Assembly: GCF_002295115.1 (NCBI RefSeq)
Contig: NZ_NSFV01000007.1
Span: 248,001 to 312,000 of the forward strand
Direction: 5' to 3'
Length of the DNA stretch: 64,000 nt
Source of the DNA: Mesorhizobium sp. WSM4311
GTDB lineage: Bacteria; Pseudomonadota; Alphaproteobacteria; Rhizobiales; Rhizobiaceae
Of this stretch, positions 35,817 to 43,557 are shown piece by piece. Under the pieces are notes generated by a model, which saw only the letters and a list, made by a program, of their open reading frames with translations, was not told the origin of the DNA and did not search any database. The translations under genes and the position numbers were made by a program. Each line of letters starts with the position of its first letter. Position 1 is the stretch's first letter.

Positions 35817-36449
35817 CTACGCGGCAGCGGCGGCCTGCTGGCTGGCGACCACGGCGTCGACCTTGGCGGTCGCCTTGGCGAGCGCCGCGGTGACCGCGTC
35901 GGGGCCCATGCCGACGCCTTCGATGCGGATGACGTCGACGTCGGTCATGCCGAGGAAGCCGAGCACGCCGCGCAGATAGGGAATGGCGTGATCGAACTGC
36001 ACGGCCGCACCCTCGGAATAGATGCCGCCCGAAGCCAGCACGATATAGACCTTCTTACCGGTGACGAGCCCCTTGGGGCCGTTCTCGCCATAGGCAAAGC
36101 TGCGGCCGGAGCGGGCGATGTGGTCGACCCAGGACTTCAGCGTCGAGGAGATGTTGAAGTTGATGAAGCCGGTGGCGAGGATCACCGTGTCGGCGGCGAA
36201 CAGCTCGTCGAGCACGACGTCGGAGACACCGACGACTTCAGCCTGGCGCGGGGTGCGCGCTTCAGCCGGCGTGTAGATGCCGGTCGAATAGTCGGCATCG
36301 ATATGCGGCAGCGGATTGGCCACGAGGTCGCGCACGACAAGCGTGTTCGACGGATCGGCGGCGAGGAGCTTTTCGGCGAATTCGATGGCGATGCGGGTCG
36401 AGTGCGAGGCAGCGCCGCGCGGGCTTGAGGTAACGAGAAGAATGGACAT
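35817..36449 (-). CDS. azoR: FMN-dependent NADH-azoreductase
   Basis: The 210-residue flavodoxin-fold protein has the AzoR/AcpD pattern: ILLVTSSPRGAASHSTRIAIEFAEKLL at the start (FMN phosphate loop), FNISSTLKSWVDHIARSGRSFAYGENGPKGLVTGKKVYIVLASGG in the centre, and LRGVLGFLGMTDVDVIRIEG late. It reduces quinones and azo dyes with NADH. The divergent LysR gene at 36557 is the probable regulator, with palindromes in the gap. Confidence 0.93.
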   Translation of the reverse strand: MSILLVTSSPRGAASHSTRIAIEFAEKLLAADPSNTLVVRDLVANPLPHIDADYSTGIYTPAEARTPRQAEVVGVSDVVLDELFAADTVILATGFINFNISSTLKSWVDHIARSGRSFAYGENGPKGLVTGKKVYIVLASGGIYSEGAAVQFDHAIPYLRGVLGFLGMTDVDVIRIEGVGMGPDAVTAALAKATAKVDAVVASQQAAAAA

Positions 36450-36482
36450 GGCGGGTCTCTCCAGTGGAATGAATTGTCCCGC

Positions 36483-36530
36483 TAGATATGGGATATCTAT
36501 CCATCAGATAAACTGGTATATTTTATATAC
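36483..36530. promoter_or_regulatory. Two perfect palindromes in the azoR/LysR gap
   Basis: TAGATAT-GGG-ATATCTA (36483-36499) and GTATAT-TTT-ATATAC (36516-36530) are perfect palindromes with three-base centres, 32 bp apart centre to centre. AT-rich paired sites of this kind fit LysR-family binding and the shared promoter region. Confidence 0.65.
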
Positions 36531-36556
36531 GATCCATCCACAAAATAGATACAACG

Positions 36557-37516
36557 ATGCAGCCCAATCCAACACTCGACCAGCTTCAGATATTCGTTGC
36601 CGTCGCCGATAGCGGGAGTTTCTCGGCCGCCGGCCGCAAGCTCAACCGGGCGCAATCCGTCATCAGTTATGGCATCGCCAATCTCGAGGCACAGCTGGGG
36701 CTGAAGCTGTTCGAACGCGAGGGCACGCGCGAGCCGCAACTGACCGAGATCGGCCGGGCGATGCTGGAGGATGCAAGGCGCATGATCGGCGTGCTGCAGC
36801 GTATGCGTTCGCGCGTCGATGGCCATCATCATGGGCTGGAGGCCGAAGTGGCGCTGTCGGTCGATGCGACGTTGCCTTCGCCCGTGCTGGTGCGGGTGCT
36901 GAAGGCGTTCGAGGCACAGTTTCCGACCGTGATGCTGCGCCTGCATATAGGCTCGCTTGGATTGATCCCCGACCATGTCGTCAATGGACAGGCGGATCTC
37001 GGCATTGGCGGCCTGCTGGGCAAGGTCGACGTCCATCTCGTGCGCATCGGCTTCATGTCGATGATGCCGGCGGCGGCACCCAGCCATCCCCTGGCGCTGC
37101 TGCCGAAGCCGGTGAAGATCGAGGATGTGCGCGAGCACACGCAACTTGTCGTCACCGATCAGTCCGAACGCACCAAGGGGCGCGACTACGGCGTCTTTGC
37201 CTACCGCACCTGGCGGCTTTCGGACATGCGCACCAAGCATACGCTGATGCGCGAGGGGCTGGGCTGGGGTGGGCTGCCGCGCTGGCTGATCGCCGACGAC
37301 CTGGCCACCGGCCGCCTGGTGGAACTTGATCTCGAACCCTACGAGGAAATCAGTTCGCCATTGTTTGCCATGCACCGCAACGATCGCAGCCCGAAGCCGG
37401 CCGCCGCCTGGCTGATCGAACGGTTCAAAAGCGAACTCGGCTGCTTCAACGAGTTCGAGCCGGGCGAGGTGCCTGACGAGGAAGCGCCGGAGACAATCCA
37501 TCAATCAGCGCCATGA
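36557..37516 (+). CDS. LysR-family transcriptional regulator
   Basis: The 319-residue protein has a standard LysR helix-turn-helix (LQIFVAVADSGSFSAAGRKLNRAQSVISYGIANLEAQLGLKLFERE) and a long effector domain. It is divergent from azoR, with two palindromes between, suggesting control of azoR by quinone or electrophile stress. Its 3' end overlaps the convergent TetR gene by 71 bp. Confidence 0.9.
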   Translation: MQPNPTLDQLQIFVAVADSGSFSAAGRKLNRAQSVISYGIANLEAQLGLKLFEREGTREPQLTEIGRAMLEDARRMIGVLQRMRSRVDGHHHGLEAEVALSVDATLPSPVLVRVLKAFEAQFPTVMLRLHIGSLGLIPDHVVNGQADLGIGGLLGKVDVHLVRIGFMSMMPAAAPSHPLALLPKPVKIEDVREHTQLVVTDQSERTKGRDYGVFAYRTWRLSDMRTKHTLMREGLGWGGLPRWLIADDLATGRLVELDLEPYEEISSPLFAMHRNDRSPKPAAAWLIERFKSELGCFNEFEPGEVPDEEAPETIHQSAP

Positions 37517-38075
37517 GCACGGCGCGGTAATCCTGCGCCGAAGCGCCGGCCTCGATGGCCAGCGCGGCGCGGTCGAAGGCGGAGGCGAGCAGCGCGGTTA
37601 GTGCATCCACCGGCAATCTCGTCATCGTGTTGGCCCGCATCGCCGCGACCAGGCCCTCGCGCAGCGAGCGGTTGCCGTGGCGGTTGTCGATCGCATCCAT
37701 GGCGGCGCGGCCAAGCACGGCGGGGCCATCAAGCAGCAGCAGCCGCGTGCGGCCGGGCGCGCGCATGGCGTCGAGATAGGCGTCGGATCCAGCGATGAGC
37801 GCATCGCGGGCTTCGAGCGAGGATGGCGACGCGCGCTCGATCTCCTGCGCCACCGCCTGTGCCTCCTGATCGACCACGGCGGCGAACAGCGCCTGTTTAT
37901 CGGCGAAGTGATGGTAGAGCGCGCCGCGCGTCACGCCGGCCGCGGTGACGATCTCCGGCGTGCCGGTCTCGGCATAGGATTTTTCCGTGAACAGTTTTCG
38001 CGCCGCCGCGATCAAATCGGCGCGCGTCGCCTCGGTGCGGTCGCGATTGGAACGGCGCGTGGATTCCTGTTGCAT
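37446..38075 (-). CDS. TetR-family transcriptional regulator
   Basis: The 209-residue protein has a TetR helix-turn-helix (RADLIAAARKLFTEKSYAETGTPEIVTAAGVTRGALYHHFADKQALFAAVV) and the C-terminal domain of the AcrR-like PF21351 type (LLLLDGPAVLG). I use the ATG at 38075, since the open frame to 38462 runs antisense through the VOC gene. It is divergent from the VOC gene and two near-identical palindromes lie between them. It overlaps the LysR gene at its 3' end. Confidence 0.88.
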   Translation of the reverse strand: MQQESTRRSNRDRTEATRADLIAAARKLFTEKSYAETGTPEIVTAAGVTRGALYHHFADKQALFAAVVDQEAQAVAQEIERASPSSLEARDALIAGSDAYLDAMRAPGRTRLLLLDGPAVLGRAAMDAIDNRHGNRSLREGLVAAMRANTMTRLPVDALTALLASAFDRAALAIEAGASAQDYRAVLMALIDGLSPALPRQAPRPARTR

Positions 38076-38120
38076 ACATGCAGCCTGTATGTTAATTCGA
38101 TTTACATGCAGACTGTATGT
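38076..38120. promoter_or_regulatory. Two TetR-type operators
   Basis: ACATGCAGCCTGTATGT (38076-38092) and ACATGCAGACTGTATGT (38104-38120) differ at one base and are each imperfect palindromes, 28 bp apart. The left one abuts the TetR start codon. They should bind the TetR protein and repress both it and the VOC gene. Confidence 0.8.
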
Positions 38121-38141
38121 TATGTCCACGGAGAAGGAAAG

Positions 38142-38567
38142 ATGAAGACCACGAGCTGTTATCCGGTGCTGATGACCGGCGACGTCGCCGGGACGGCGGC
38201 CTTCTATGTCGAGCATTTCGGCTTCCGGCCGCTGTTCGAAAGCGACTGGTATGTGCACCTGCAATCGGTGGACAGCAAACGCGTCAATCTCGGCATCGTC
38301 CAGGGCGACCACGAGACGATCCCGCAAGAGGGGCGGGGGCGCACCTGCGGCCTGCTGATCAATTTCGAGGTACGCGACCCCGATGCGGTCTATGAGCGGA
38401 TCCTCGCCGCCGGCCTGTCGATCCTGCGAACGCTGCGCGACGAGCCCTTCGGCCAGCGCCATTTCATCGCCAGGGACCCCAACGGCGTGCTGATCGATGT
38501 CATCAAGCCGATCCCGCCCAGCGAGGCGTTCCTGGCGCAGTACGCGCAGGGCGCGGCGGGGGTTTGA
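38142..38567 (+). CDS. VOC-family protein (glyoxalase/bleomycin-resistance fold)
   Basis: The 141-residue protein has the paired beta-alpha-beta-beta-beta units of the vicinal oxygen chelate fold (YPVLMTGDVAGTAAFYVEHFGFRPLFESDWYVHLQ and FIARDPNGVLIDVIKPI). Members bind or modify small electrophiles and antibiotics. A GAGAAGGAAAG site precedes the ATG. The divergent TetR gene and paired operators suggest induction by a ligand. Confidence 0.88.
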   Translation: MKTTSCYPVLMTGDVAGTAAFYVEHFGFRPLFESDWYVHLQSVDSKRVNLGIVQGDHETIPQEGRGRTCGLLINFEVRDPDAVYERILAAGLSILRTLRDEPFGQRHFIARDPNGVLIDVIKPIPPSEAFLAQYAQGAAGV

Positions 38568-38570
38568 GCC

Positions 38571-39521
38571 TCAGCCCGCCCTTGCCACAGGCGTTACCGC
38601 CACCTGGCTGACGCCGGTGCGGCGTACCACCGTGCACAGCGTCTCGCGGCCGATGCGCTCGGCGTCGAGCATGCGCACGAGGTCGTCGACGCCGGTGACC
38701 GGGCGGCCGTCGATCGCGGCGATGATGTCGCCTTCCTTCAGCCCTGCCTTGGCCGCCGGGCCGTTCTTTTCGACGCTGCGCAGCCGCACGGCCGTGCTGG
38801 TCGACACTTGCGACAACAGCGCCGCGCGGCGCGGCAGATTGGTGGTGTCGGCGGAGACGCCGATGAAGGCGCGCCGCACGCGGCCGAAGCGGATGATCTC
38901 CGAAATGACGAAATTGGCGGTGTTGGAGGCGACCGCGAAGGCAATGCCTTGCGCGCCGTGGATCATGGCGGTGTTGACGCCGATGACCTCGCCGGCCGAC
39001 GACACCAGCGGGCCGCCGGAATTGCCGGGATTGAGCGCGGCATCGGTCTGGATGACGTCGTCGATCAGCCGGCCGGTCGAAGCGCGCATCGAGCGGCCGA
39101 GCGCCGAGACGACACCCGAGGTGACCGTCCATTCGAAGCCGAGCGGATTGCCGATGGCGATGGCGATCTGGCCGCGACGCAGCCGCTTGGAATCGCCGAG
39201 CGGCGCGACGTCAGTGAAGCTGCCATCGGCGCGCACCAGCGCGATATCGGTGTCGGGATCGCGGCCGAGCACGCGACCCTCGCGTGAGGCGCCGTCGGGC
39301 ATCGACACGCGCACCGTCCTGGCGTCGCCGACGACATGGAAATTGGTGACGACCAGCCCGTCCGGCGCGATGACGAAGCCGGAACCATGGCCGCCCTGGC
39401 CGCCAATGCGCTCGATGCGGCAGACGGCCGGGCCGATGCGGTCGACCGCGTCCGCGACCGTCATGGAATAGGCGTCGAGCAGCGTGTCATCGGTTTGGAA
39501 ATTGGCGATGGCGAGGGCCAT
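38571..39521 (-). CDS. Cytoplasmic S1C (HtrA-like) serine protease with PDZ domain
   Basis: The 316-residue protein has a trypsin-like domain with an intact triad, His62 in TNFHVVGD, Asp92 in DTDIALV and Ser168 in GNSGGPL, followed by one PDZ domain (GPAAKAGLKEGDIIAAIDGRPV). It has no signal peptide, unlike periplasmic DegP, so it probably works in the cytoplasm. It is divergent from a paralogue lacking all three catalytic residues. The pair may form a protease plus decoy or regulator. Confidence 0.88.
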   Translation of the reverse strand: MALAIANFQTDDTLLDAYSMTVADAVDRIGPAVCRIERIGGQGGHGSGFVIAPDGLVVTNFHVVGDARTVRVSMPDGASREGRVLGRDPDTDIALVRADGSFTDVAPLGDSKRLRRGQIAIAIGNPLGFEWTVTSGVVSALGRSMRASTGRLIDDVIQTDAALNPGNSGGPLVSSAGEVIGVNTAMIHGAQGIAFAVASNTANFVISEIIRFGRVRRAFIGVSADTTNLPRRAALLSQVSTSTAVRLRSVEKNGPAAKAGLKEGDIIAAIDGRPVTGVDDLVRMLDAERIGRETLCTVVRRTGVSQVAVTPVARAG

Positions 39522-39689
39522 GGATGGGCTCCGTGTTTTCAGGCTTGATCGTGACTATATGTGCGGAGCGGCTGGAACGGCCGCGACCTGACCAGATGGC
39601 CAGTCAAACCGCCAACTAGCCGTCAGGCGAGTACCTCCAGGGGCGCCGTCGGGCGATATCTGGGACATGACGAACCCCAGGAGACATCC

Positions 39690-40562
39690 ATGAGCGATTT
39701 CAATTTGAATGCATTTTCGCAAGCCGTTGCCGACCTCGCCGCCAAGGCGGCGCCAGCAATGGCGAGCTTCGCCACCCACCACCATCGCACGGCAAGCGCC
39801 TTCCACTGGAGCGACGGCTATTTCGTCACCGCCGAGGAGGCTGTCGAGGCCGGCGAGGAGATCGAGCTGACGCTGGCCTCTGGCGGGACGGTGAAGGCCG
39901 AACTGGTCGGCCGCGACCCGTCGACGGGCGTTGCCCTGTTGAAGCCCGCGGATGCGGCCGGCGTGCCTATCCTTGCCAGGGCCGATGCCGTTCGGCCGGG
40001 CAACATTGCCATCGCCATCGGCAACAGCCAGGGCTCGGCGCTGGCGGTGTCGGGCTCGGTCGGTGAAGTCGGGCCGGCCTGGCGCTCGATGCGCGGCGGC
40101 ACGATCGACAGGCGCATCCATCTGGCTGTCGGCGCCGGCGGCCGCTTCGAGGGCGGCCCGGTGCTGGACGCCAAGGGCGCGCTGATCGGCATGCTGTTGT
40201 TCGGGCCGCGCGGGCGTGCGCTGGTCATGCCCTATGAGACGATCGAGCGGGCAGTGGCGACATTGCGTGAAAAGGGCCATGTCGCGCGCGGCTATCTCGG
40301 CGCGGGCCTCCATCCGGTGCGCGACCGCGACGCCCATGGCGCGATGGTGATGAGCCTCGACGACGCCGGTCCGGCCAAGGCCGCCGGCCTGTCGCTGGGC
40401 GACATCGTCGTGGCGTGGAACGGCGAGGCCGTGCACGGCCCGCGCGACCTGATCCGTCGGCTCGGCCCTGACAGCGCCGGTGCTTCCGTGACGCTTGGCG
40501 TGGTGCGTGGCGGTGAACAGCGCGACGTGACATTGACCATCGGCGAAAAGCCGCTGAGCTGA
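39690..40562 (+). CDS. Inactive HtrA-like paralogue with PDZ domain
   Basis: The 290-residue protein aligns end to end with the HtrA-like protease encoded divergently, including the AIAIGN strand and the PDZ domain (GPAKAAGLSLGDIVVAWNGEAV). The catalytic residues are gone: the His site reads FVTAEEAV, the Asp site STGVALL and the Ser site GRFEGGP. It therefore cannot cleave peptides by this mechanism and is probably a binding or regulatory pseudoprotease. AGGAG precedes the ATG. It is followed 8 bp later by a LuxR-type gene. Confidence 0.82.
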   Translation: MSDFNLNAFSQAVADLAAKAAPAMASFATHHHRTASAFHWSDGYFVTAEEAVEAGEEIELTLASGGTVKAELVGRDPSTGVALLKPADAAGVPILARADAVRPGNIAIAIGNSQGSALAVSGSVGEVGPAWRSMRGGTIDRRIHLAVGAGGRFEGGPVLDAKGALIGMLLFGPRGRALVMPYETIERAVATLREKGHVARGYLGAGLHPVRDRDAHGAMVMSLDDAGPAKAAGLSLGDIVVAWNGEAVHGPRDLIRRLGPDSAGASVTLGVVRGGEQRDVTLTIGEKPLS

Positions 40563-40570
40563 GAGGATTG

Positions 40571-41206
40571 ATGGAAACGCTCGCCGGCGACCGGATCGTG
40601 AGCAACAGGGCCGCTTCGCGGCAACTGGTGGTGCTGATTGCGCTTGGCGATGCCGCGCGCGCGGAGCGCCTGGCCGCCACGCTTGCCGCCAGCGACGACC
40701 TGCTGCCGGTGGCGGCCGGCGGCGGCAGGGCCGATGTCGCCATCATCGATGACAGGAGCGGAGATGCCGTGCCGGCCTCCACACCGCGCGTATTGCTGTC
40801 AGGACGCACCGGCGGCGGGCGGCCCGCCGGTGAGGTGTTTGCGGTCATTCCGGCGGGCGCCGACGATCTGCTGATCGCCGCGGCGGCGCGGCTGGCGGCG
40901 GCCGGCTATCGCGTCACGGGCGAGGGCAGAAGCGGACACCATGAGGATTTCCATACGGGCGAAAGCGAGCCGTTCGAGGATGACGTCCTGGACGAGCATG
41001 CCACCCGGCCAGCGCTGTCGCCGCGCGAGGCCGAAGTGCTGGCGCTGCTCGCCGAAGGCGCGCCCAACAAGGTGATCGCGCGGCGGCTCAACATTTCCGT
41101 GCACACGGCGAAATTCCACGTCGCGGCGATCCTGATCAAGCTGGGGGCGGCCAACCGCACCGATGCCATTGCGATTGCGATGCGGCAGGGGCTGGTGCTG
41201 GTTTAG
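40571..41206 (+). CDS. LuxR/NarL-type regulator with atypical N-terminal domain
   Basis: The 211-residue protein ends with a NarL-type helix-turn-helix (LSPREAEVLALLAEGAPNKVIARRLNISVHTAKFHVAAILIKLGAANRTDAIAIA). The N-terminal 120 residues look like a shrunken receiver fold (VVLIALGDAARAERLAATLAAS, VAIIDDRS) without a clear phospho-accepting aspartate pocket. It begins 8 bp after the pseudoprotease gene on the same strand, so the two probably form an operon and may act in one signalling path. Confidence 0.85.
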   Translation: METLAGDRIVSNRAASRQLVVLIALGDAARAERLAATLAASDDLLPVAAGGGRADVAIIDDRSGDAVPASTPRVLLSGRTGGGRPAGEVFAVIPAGADDLLIAAAARLAAAGYRVTGEGRSGHHEDFHTGESEPFEDDVLDEHATRPALSPREAEVLALLAEGAPNKVIARRLNISVHTAKFHVAAILIKLGAANRTDAIAIAMRQGLVLV

Positions 41207-41213
41207 CTGCAGA

Positions 41214-41603
41214 TCAAACCGCCGCCTCGATATCTGTCAGGCGGAAATCATTGCTTTTGAACAGTAGCGGCATGGCCTCGAGCCGGGCTACGGCATAAGC
41301 GATGCAATCGCCGAAATTGAGCGCGGCCGGATGCCGACCCTTCCCGTAGCGCAGGAAGGCCTGACGGGCCACGGCTGCATGGTCGGCCGTGAACGAGATT
41401 GTCTCGATCGAGGCAACGCGAAGGAAAGCATCGAGAAGATCGGCAATCTCGTCCTGCCAACCTCCAACAAGCACCATCGTTGTCTCCAACAGGGTTGGAG
41501 AGGCAATAAGCCTTCTCTGGGCACTGGTGATAGCCTGGACAAATTGGTCGTGACCTGGTTCGGCGCGCAGAACAGCGACAAGCGCGGATGAATCGATAAT
41601 CAT
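41214..41603 (-). CDS. vapC: VapC-family PIN-domain toxin
   Basis: The 129-residue protein starts with MIIDSSALVAVL and keeps the PIN-domain acidic residues Asp4, Glu40 and Asp99 (NFGDCIAYA), plus a late Asp near 119-124. VapC toxins are ribonucleases that cut tRNA or rRNA. Its start overlaps the antitoxin stop (ATGA, 41600-41603), the usual coupled arrangement. The module may add stability to the region. Confidence 0.93.
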   Translation of the reverse strand: MIIDSSALVAVLRAEPGHDQFVQAITSAQRRLIASPTLLETTMVLVGGWQDEIADLLDAFLRVASIETISFTADHAAVARQAFLRYGKGRHPAALNFGDCIAYAVARLEAMPLLFKSNDFRLTDIEAAV

Positions 41604-41866
41604 CGCGTCGGGATTCCGAGCTCATCGTAACCGAGAATCTCGTCCTCAGTCATAGCGTTTTCGCGTTTTGGGATCTGGCCGGCGCTGTCAGAGATCGCCA
41701 TCAAGCGCCGGAAAAGATCATCGCCCTTGTCGCGTGGCACCAGCCGCTCGCGCGCCACCTCACGCTCGAGGCTCTGGCGGATCGCTTCCGTCACCGAGAT
41801 CCGACGGCGGCGGGCAAGCTCGCGCGCCAGTTGCTCGACTTCCATGTTCTTGATCGATAGAGCCAT
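41600..41866 (-). CDS. vapB: VapB-family antitoxin (Rv0623/PSK type)
   Basis: The 88-residue protein begins MALSIKNMEVEQLARELARRRRISVTEAIRQSLEREVARE, the N-terminal DNA-binding part of the PSK/Rv0623-type VapB family, and ends with a toxin-neutralising tail (MTEDEILGYDELGIPTR). It represses its own promoter with VapC. An AT-rich segment at 41867-41900 just upstream is the likely operator. Confidence 0.92.
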   Translation of the reverse strand: MALSIKNMEVEQLARELARRRRISVTEAIRQSLEREVARERLVPRDKGDDLFRRLMAISDSAGQIPKRENAMTEDEILGYDELGIPTR

Positions 41867-42043
41867 TATATATTCCACCTCTCTGTATAGAAGATATAGG
41901 GACCGATCGCGAAAGTCCAACAGGCCGGCAGCGAACGAAGCCTCCCCAACGTCACCATCCGACGGCACCCCAGGCCCTTGTATCCGGCAGCGGCACGGGC
42001 AAGGATCGCGCGGACGAAGAGATATCAGGGAAGCGGAGGATAA

Positions 42044-42910
42044 ATGTCGCTCAAGGGAAAGACGCTGTTCATCTCCGGCGGGTCGCGCGGCATCGGGCTG
42101 GCGATCGCGCTGCGGGCGGCGCGCGACGGCGCCAATGTGACGATCGCCGCCAAGACCGCCGAACCGCATCCCAAGCTGCCGGGCACGATCTACAGCGCGG
42201 CGCAGGAGATCGAGCACGCCGGCGGCAAGGCGCTGCCTGTGCTGTGCGACATCCGCGAGGAGGCGCAGGTGGCCGAGGCTGTTGCAAAGACGGTGGAGAA
42301 ATTCGGCGGCATCGATATCTGCGTCAACAATGCCAGCGCCATCCAGCTCACCGGCACGCTGGAGACCGACATGAAGCGCTACGACCTGATGCATCAGATC
42401 AACACGCGCGGCACCTTCCTGGTCTCCAAAATGTGCATTCCACACCTGAAGTTAGCCGATAATCCTCACATCCTGAATCTGGCGCCGCCGCTCGACATGA
42501 AGGCCAAGTGGTTCAAGAACCATGTCGCCTACACCATGGCCAAGTTCGGCATGTCGATGTGCACGCTGGGGATGAGCGCGGAGTTCGCCAAGGACGGCAT
42601 CGCGGTCAATTCGCTGTGGCCGATCTCGACCATCGACACGGCGGCGGTGCGCAACCTGCTCGGCGGTGCGACGGTCGCGGCGATGAGCCGTTCGCCCGAC
42701 ATCATGGCCGACGCCGCGCACGCCATCTTCATGCGGCCGTCGCGCGAGGCATCCGGCAATTTCTACATCGACGAAGAAGTGCTGCGCGCCGAGGGCGTCG
42801 GCGACTTTTCGATCTATGCGCCCGGCGCGGCCGGACCGCTGGCAGGCGATTTTTTCGTGCCCGACGAGGTGTTCGCCCGCACGGACAGCAAGATCAAGAG
42901 CATCTACTAG
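42044..42910 (+). CDS. SDR-family oxidoreductase (HSDL2-like)
   Basis: The 288-residue protein is a short-chain dehydrogenase: cofactor loop SGGSRGIGLAIA, NNASA motif, and catalytic YTMAK (Tyr and Lys of YxxxK). The segment PHILNLAPPLDMKAKWFKNHVAYTMAKFGMSM and WPISTIDTAAVRNLLGG are typical of the HSDL2 (hydroxysteroid dehydrogenase-like 2) group. GGAGG precedes the ATG. The substrate is unknown; a fatty-acid role is suggested for relatives. Confidence 0.9.
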   Translation: MSLKGKTLFISGGSRGIGLAIALRAARDGANVTIAAKTAEPHPKLPGTIYSAAQEIEHAGGKALPVLCDIREEAQVAEAVAKTVEKFGGIDICVNNASAIQLTGTLETDMKRYDLMHQINTRGTFLVSKMCIPHLKLADNPHILNLAPPLDMKAKWFKNHVAYTMAKFGMSMCTLGMSAEFAKDGIAVNSLWPISTIDTAAVRNLLGGATVAAMSRSPDIMADAAHAIFMRPSREASGNFYIDEEVLRAEGVGDFSIYAPGAAGPLAGDFFVPDEVFARTDSKIKSIY

Positions 42911-42955
42911 CTCGTCAACGCAGGACACATCACTTCGAGATTGGCTCCAACAGTT

Positions 42956-43139
42956 TCGTCATTCTGGGGCGAAGCAAGGAGCGAAGCGACGCGGCGCAGG
43001 CCCCAGAATCCATGCCGGGACTCTGGCGTGTCGCCACGGTGCAGAATTCTGCGCCGCCGCACTCTACGGCCGAGAGCACGGAATGGATCCTAGGGTCTTC
43101 GCGACGCCGCTACGCGGCTGCTCCGCCCTAGGATGACGA
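42956..43139. repeat. Intergenic repeat element with inverted ends
   Basis: The left end TCGTCATTCTGGGGCG and right end CGCCCTAGGATGACGA are imperfect inverted repeats about 184 bp apart. Internal GAAGCAAGGAGCGAAGCGACGCGGCGC matches a dispersed Mesorhizobium repeat that I recognise by eye. It has no coding capacity. Confidence 0.65.
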
Positions 43140-43311
43140 AGTCGGGGCCACCTTGGCCAGTCTGTGACGAGGGTCAGCCTGCCTTGCCCTTCTTGCCTTT
43201 GCTCAGACCCATAAGCCGATCGATATAGGCCAGCATCAGCGCCGAGACGACGAAGGCGAGGTGGATGATGGTCAGACCAGGCCGTCGCTCTTTGCAAGAT
43301 GGATCCAAAGC

Positions 43312-43341
43312 AAAAAACCCCGCCGGAGAGGGCCGGCGGGG
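43312..43341 (-). terminator. Strong minus-strand terminator
   Basis: A 9-bp GC stem (CCCCGCCGG / CCGGCGGGG, loop of six) is followed on the minus strand by six T residues. It ends transcription coming from the OmpA-family gene or from a small RNA between. Confidence 0.85.
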
Positions 43342-43480
43342 CTCAATACGTCCCGCTGGAGTCGGGACGGGGCAGGGAACGCCCAGCCCTGAATCTGGGG
43401 TCAGCAAGCCTGTGATTCAATGAGCGGCTTCCGATGCCGGTACAAATCTTCTTGAGCCCGGGGGCTGGACCCGAGCCTTT

Positions 43481-43514
43481 CCCATCCCCGATCGAGCCGG
43501 GGATGGGTGCTTTT
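43481..43514 (+). terminator. Hairpin with T-rich tail
   Basis: A 10-bp stem CCCATCCCCG / CGGGGATGGG with loop ATCGAGC is followed by TGCTTTT on the plus strand. There is no plus-strand gene just upstream, so what it terminates is unclear. Confidence 0.5.
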
Positions 43515-43557
43515 CGCATTGAGTCCGCAAGCCAGGTCATGGTTTTGAAATCATGAC

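Larger units (their letters stand above)
43140..43557. other. Structured intergenic region with possible small RNA
   Basis: No solid gene is seen in these 418 bp. A minus-strand frame at 43174-43281 (TIIHLAFVVSALMLAYIDRLMGL and a Lys-rich end) looks like a small membrane peptide or a remnant, but lacks a standard start codon. Between two strong hairpins (43312-43341 and 43481-43514) lies another hairpin, CGTCCCG-CTGGAGT-CGGGACG (43349-43369). The block could be a small RNA on the minus strand or the 3' untranslated region of the OmpA-family gene. Confidence 0.4.

Noticed and set aside
37516..38462. Long minus-strand extension of the TetR frame across the VOC gene
   Set aside because: The VOC gene on the plus strand has a good ribosome site and fold signature, and the TetR family starts at 38075.
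43290..43515. 6S or SRP RNA in the structured gap
   Set aside because: I could not find the SRP tetraloop core or the 6S central bubble; only generic hairpins are present, so I call it a candidate without a family.
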